Below, one piece after another: positions 60,757-64,000 of a stretch of 64,000 bases of DNA. Made by a program: the position numbers and the translations under genes. Under the pieces are notes generated by a model. That model made no database searches, was not told where the DNA came from, and saw only the letters and a program-made list of their open reading frames with translations. Source of the DNA: Sphingoaurantiacus capsulatus (GTDB lineage Bacteria > Pseudomonadota > Alphaproteobacteria > Sphingomonadales > Sphingomonadaceae); contig NZ_JBHRXV010000004.1 in assembly GCF_042648405.1 (NCBI RefSeq), positions 434,001 to 498,000 of the forward strand. Reading direction: 5' to 3'. Position 1 is the stretch's first letter, and every line of letters starts with the position of its first letter.

Positions 60757-61971
60757 ATGCGCATCACGGCCCAAGGCATTCTCTTCCTCGCGGCGGCCTT
60801 CCCGTTCCTCATTCCGCTCGTCCCGTTTGCCGACACGCAGCCGACCTTCGCGCTTTTCGCCCTCTTGTTCGCAGGGCTGGCAATTCTGTCGTCGTTCGAT
60901 CGGCGAGTCGATGTCCGGCGAAGCGACATGCTGTTTGCCGCCGCCATCGTCATCGGCGGGCTGCTGGCGCTGATCGCCAGCTTTGCCGCCAATCGCTTCG
61001 ATGCCGGCAACGTCAACCGCATGATCTCGTTTGGGCTGCTTCTCGTCGCGATCGCGGCAGGCCTGCTGAACCGCGGATTGATCAGCGCGTACCGCGTGAC
61101 GACGGTGCTGAAGATATATGCCGTGTTCACAGCCATCTATTTCACCACCAACGCGGCGGTCGAGCGACTGATCATCCGCTCGCGCAGCGAGGAGGCGCTG
61201 AGCATGCTGACGGCAGGCGGGCGCGGCGCGGCGACGCTGTCGCCGGAACCCTCGTTCTTCGCCTTCCAGATCTTCACGATCTTCATGCTCACTCGCCTGA
61301 CGGCTTGGCACGAGCTGACCGGCCGCCAGCGCCACGTCGTGCAGATACTCACCGTCGCGCTGCTGCTGTCGTCGCTCGCCGGCTACGGCATCGTCTACGC
61401 CGCCATCGTCGTCGCCCTTGCCGGATGGCGCTATATGCTATCCGCTGTCGTGCTCGGCGGCGGCGCGCTGGTCGTCCTCGCCGGCAGCATCAACCTCGAC
61501 GCGCTGCGCTTCGTCCAGCTTTTCGCGTCGCTGGCGACGAGCTTAAGCAGCGACACCCTCAAGATCGTGGACCTGTCAGCGGCGGAGCGGCTGAAGTCCT
61601 TCAGCGAGTATCTGGCGGTGTTCGCGGCGCATCCCTGGTTCGGCGATGCCTTCGCTTACTATGGCGGCGGCGGGCTCGGCAGCCTGCCCGCCGCCGTTGG
61701 GCTTTACGGGCTTCTCCTCCTGCTATTGTTCGTCAGCGCCATTCTGGTCGCCCGCACCGGGTTCAAGATGAAGCTCGCCCTCTTCGCCTGGTTCGTCCTC
61801 CAATATATCAGCGGTCCGGTCGGATTGCCCTTCGTCGGCCTGTTGATCGGCATGACCATCGCCCATTCGAAACTGGGCGCTTTCCTCGACGCGATCGGCT
61901 GGCTGCGCGCGAACCGCGGCGCGGCGCCGTCCCCAACTGACGCACGGCGCGACGCCGTCGCAATCGGATAA
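60757..61971 (+). CDS. wzy: O-antigen polymerase-like membrane protein (Wzy-like)
   Basis: A 404-residue protein with about ten membrane helices, starting ITAQGILFLAAAFPFLIPLVPF. There is a large loop around RSRSEEALSMLTAGGRGAATLSPEPSFFAF, and the C-terminal third has further helices (GLLIGMTIAHSKLGAFLDAI). This is the usual topology of Wzy polymerases, which are too variable for motif proof. Its position with Wzx and Wzz supports the role. The ATG at 60757 follows GGAAAGC; a TTG at 60715 is the longer option. Confidence 0.72.
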   Translation: MRITAQGILFLAAAFPFLIPLVPFADTQPTFALFALLFAGLAILSSFDRRVDVRRSDMLFAAAIVIGGLLALIASFAANRFDAGNVNRMISFGLLLVAIAAGLLNRGLISAYRVTTVLKIYAVFTAIYFTTNAAVERLIIRSRSEEALSMLTAGGRGAATLSPEPSFFAFQIFTIFMLTRLTAWHELTGRQRHVVQILTVALLLSSLAGYGIVYAAIVVALAGWRYMLSAVVLGGGALVVLAGSINLDALRFVQLFASLATSLSSDTLKIVDLSAAERLKSFSEYLAVFAAHPWFGDAFAYYGGGGLGSLPAAVGLYGLLLLLLFVSAILVARTGFKMKLALFAWFVLQYISGPVGLPFVGLLIGMTIAHSKLGAFLDAIGWLRANRGAAPSPTDARRDAVAIG

Positions 61972-61974
61972 ACC

Positions 61975-62880
61975 ATGACCGAAACGTCCAAGCTCTCGAT
62001 CCTGCTCGCCGTCTACAATGGCGGTCCCTGGCTCGATGCGGCGATCGCGAGCGTGCGGCGGCAGAGCTGGAGCAACTGGGAACTGATCGTCGTCGACAAC
62101 GGCTCTACCGACGGCAGCCTCGCGGTCGCCGAACGCCATGCCGCCGAGGATGCGCGCGTCAGGGCGGTACGGTTGGAGGAAAAGGGCAAGAACCTCGCCT
62201 ACAACCGCGCCTTCGAGCTCTCCGATGGTGACTATGTCGGCTATTTCGCCGCCGACGATACGCTGCCGCCGGACAGCCTGGAGAAGCGCCTGTCGGTGCT
62301 GATCGACCAGGGCAGCGCCACTTTCTCGACCTCCGCCATGCGCACCCAGTCGGACGACCCCAAGTTCGACGGCCTCGTCATGCCGCGCGATGTCACCCGG
62401 CCCAATTTCAGCGGCGGCGTGCTGATCTTCTCGCGCGATCTCGCCGATGGGGTGTTCCCGCTGCCGACCGACCTGCCCAACGAGGATACCTGGACGCAGC
62501 TCCACCTGCGCGCCTTCGGCCGGCACTTCCATTATCCGGATGCGCTCTACGACTATCGCATTCATGGCGGGAATTCGTTCGGCTACGGCGTCAGCTATGC
62601 CGCGAAGAAGGACGCCTTTCTGCGGCGCATGCGCGCCTATGAGCTGTTCCACGCGAAATACCGCGACACGGCGACCGGCAACGACTTCGTCCAGCACCAT
62701 GTCGCGCGCTTTGTCGAGGGACTGGCGGCGCTCCGCGCCGGCCGTATCCTGCCCGTGCTGTTGTCGCCGAACTTCCCGCTCACTATGAAGCTGCTCTTCG
62801 CCTATTACTCCAGCCCGCTTCTCTACCGGGTGAGGGCCGTGATGTTCCGGCTGCTCTCCGGTCGAATGATCCAGATCTAA
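61975..62880 (+). CDS. Glycosyltransferase family 2
   Basis: A 301-residue GT-A enzyme. LSILLAVYNGGPWLDAAIAS is the N-terminal nucleotide-binding part, VDNGSTDGSL, and YVGYFAADDTLPPDS holds the DxD-type metal site (ADD). It adds one sugar of the repeat unit on the cytoplasmic side of the inner membrane. It starts three bases after the Wzy-like gene and is followed by an epimerase gene 11 bases on. Confidence 0.93.
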   Translation: MTETSKLSILLAVYNGGPWLDAAIASVRRQSWSNWELIVVDNGSTDGSLAVAERHAAEDARVRAVRLEEKGKNLAYNRAFELSDGDYVGYFAADDTLPPDSLEKRLSVLIDQGSATFSTSAMRTQSDDPKFDGLVMPRDVTRPNFSGGVLIFSRDLADGVFPLPTDLPNEDTWTQLHLRAFGRHFHYPDALYDYRIHGGNSFGYGVSYAAKKDAFLRRMRAYELFHAKYRDTATGNDFVQHHVARFVEGLAALRAGRILPVLLSPNFPLTMKLLFAYYSSPLLYRVRAVMFRLLSGRMIQI

Positions 62881-62891
62881 AGGTTCGCGTC

Positions 62892-63872
62892 ATGAAAATC
62901 GTAGTCACCGGCGGCGCCGGGATGATCGGCTCCAACCTGTGCGCCCGGCTGCTGTCGGAGGGCCATGACGTCGTCGCCATCGACAATCTGTGGCGCGGCT
63001 CGCTCGACAACCTGCGCGCGACCTGCGGCGATAATTTCGACAAGCTGGCGTTCCTCAACGCCGATCTGTCGGCGATCTCCGACTGGGCCGAGGCGCTGCG
63101 CGACGCCGATTGCGTCTACCACCTCGCCGATATCGTCGCCGGCATCGGCTACGTCTTCACCAACGAGAGCAGCATTTTCCGCAAGAATCTGCTGATCAAC
63201 GCGTCGGTGGCGACCGCCGCCGAGATGATGCGCGTCAAGCGCTACGTCTATGTCGGTACCGCCTGCTCCTTCCCGCTGCACCTGCAGAGCGGCGTCGATG
63301 CCGCCCCGCTGAAGGAAAGCGACCAGTTCCCGGCGCATCCGGAGTCGGCCTATGGCTGGAGCAAGCTGATGGGCGAGCTCGATGCCGGCTACATGGCCAA
63401 ATATGCAGGCATCGAGACGGTGACGCTGGTCTTCCACAACGTCTACGGCACGCCCTGCGACTATAAGTCGAACCGCGCGCAGGCGCTGCCCGCGATCGCC
63501 TATCGCGCGTTGCAGGGACGGCAGACGGGCGTGCTCGACGTGTGGGGCGACGGCACGCAGGGCCGCGCCTTCGTCCATGTCGACGATATCGTCGACGCGC
63601 TGGTCATGGGCCTTTCGAAGGGCGCCGGCGCCGGGCCGATCCAGATCGGCCCCAACGTCTGCACCTCGATCGGCGACGCGGCGCGCACCATCGTCGGCAT
63701 CGTCGACCCGAAGATCGACATCCGCTTCGACGCCAGCAAGCCGGTCGGCGACAAGGGCCGCTGCGCCGACTATTCGAAGGCGACCGAGGTGCTCGGCTGG
63801 AAGCCGACCGTGACGCTCGAGAAGGGCCTGCGGTCGATGGTCGACTGGATCGCGGCGCAGGAAGGCCTCTGA
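62892..63872 (+). CDS. NAD-dependent epimerase with Cys in the active-site loop
   Basis: A 326-residue extended SDR. IVVTGGAGMIGSNLCARLL binds NAD(P). YVGTACSFPLH puts Cys125 where GDP-fucose synthase and GDP-mannose 3,5-epimerase have their catalytic Cys, and ESAYGWSKLMGELD gives Tyr154 and Lys158. A C3/C5 epimerase role is therefore more likely than C4 epimerisation. The substrate is not clear. A glycosyltransferase gene starts two bases later. Confidence 0.85.
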   Translation: MKIVVTGGAGMIGSNLCARLLSEGHDVVAIDNLWRGSLDNLRATCGDNFDKLAFLNADLSAISDWAEALRDADCVYHLADIVAGIGYVFTNESSIFRKNLLINASVATAAEMMRVKRYVYVGTACSFPLHLQSGVDAAPLKESDQFPAHPESAYGWSKLMGELDAGYMAKYAGIETVTLVFHNVYGTPCDYKSNRAQALPAIAYRALQGRQTGVLDVWGDGTQGRAFVHVDDIVDALVMGLSKGAGAGPIQIGPNVCTSIGDAARTIVGIVDPKIDIRFDASKPVGDKGRCADYSKATEVLGWKPTVTLEKGLRSMVDWIAAQEGL

Positions 63873-63874
63873 CG

Positions 63875-64000
63875 ATGGCAGGCCGGCCCAAGCGGCTGAG
63901 CATCATCATCCCGAGCTTCAACGACGCCCGCATCTTCCAGGCGATCGACAGCGTCCGCGCCTTCGACGACAGCGGCGAGGTCGAGATCGTCCTGATCGAC
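63875..64000 (+). CDS. Glycosyltransferase family 2, 5' part
   Basis: The first 42 codons of a gene running off the right edge. KRLSIIIPSFNDARIFQAID and EVEIVLID are the first two strands of a GT-A fold, consistent with a GT2 glycosyltransferase. The ATG lies two bases after the preceding epimerase stop. Confidence 0.8.
   Translation, partial: MAGRPKRLSIIIPSFNDARIFQAIDSVRAFDDSGEVEIVLID

Overview
The window is high-GC chromosomal DNA from an alphaproteobacterium, most probably a sphingomonad (order Sphingomonadales). This is inferred from gene content and order: cmk, rpsA, ihfB, lapA, pyrF, trpF, trpB, trpA, accD and folC run in one direction, and a TIGR02300-type acidic zinc-ribbon protein lies divergent from aroA. 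The codon use is strongly G/C-ending throughout. No phage, insertion sequence or CRISPR array was seen. Genus cannot be decided from this window.

Bases 1-11,000 hold mixed accessory and housekeeping genes: the end of an alpha/beta hydrolase, a divergent pair of an asparagine-synthase-like protein and a GT4 glycosyltransferase, a secreted DUF885 hydrolase, an FAD/NAD(P) protein with a glutathione transferase, and a two-gene DNA-repair module (radical SAM protein plus a TIGR03915-UdgX fusion). Bases 11,000-13,000 are glnK-amtB behind a textbook sigma-54 promoter, closed by a strong terminator. Bases 13,000-24,700 carry MOSC, sterol-desaturase and TIGR01244 genes, methylmalonyl-CoA mutase, a GlxA-type regulator divergent from an isochorismatase/DJ-1 pair, a MscS-cyclic-nucleotide-binding fusion, and an exported RidA with a Rieske oxygenase. 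Bases 24,800-35,250 are ampG and the long minus-strand housekeeping run from cmk to folC. Bases 35,300-41,200 contain a PQQ-type dehydrogenase lipoprotein, bfr-bfd, aroA, TIGR02300 and tRNA-Ala(GGC).

From 41,398 to the right edge all genes are on the plus strand and form a Wzx/Wzy-type surface polysaccharide locus: wzz, fcl-gmd (GDP-fucose), a TviB-type dehydrogenase with WbpB/WbpD/WbpE homologues (a UDP-2,3-diacetamido-uronic acid pathway), an L-2-hydroxyglutarate oxidase, a second epimerase/aminotransferase/methyltransferase set, two glutamine-dependent AsnB-type amidotransferases, an acyltransferase, Wzx, a Wzy-like polymerase and glycosyltransferases. The locus continues beyond the window.

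The most interesting idea is metabolic. The oxidase would recycle the 2-hydroxyglutarate made when WbpB-type dehydrogenases regenerate NAD+ with 2-oxoglutarate, and the AsnB enzymes would amidate the resulting uronic acid. Two small genes were recognised by reading the DNA: a 56-residue membrane protein between pyrF and trpF, and a possible 33-residue peptide coupled to wzx.
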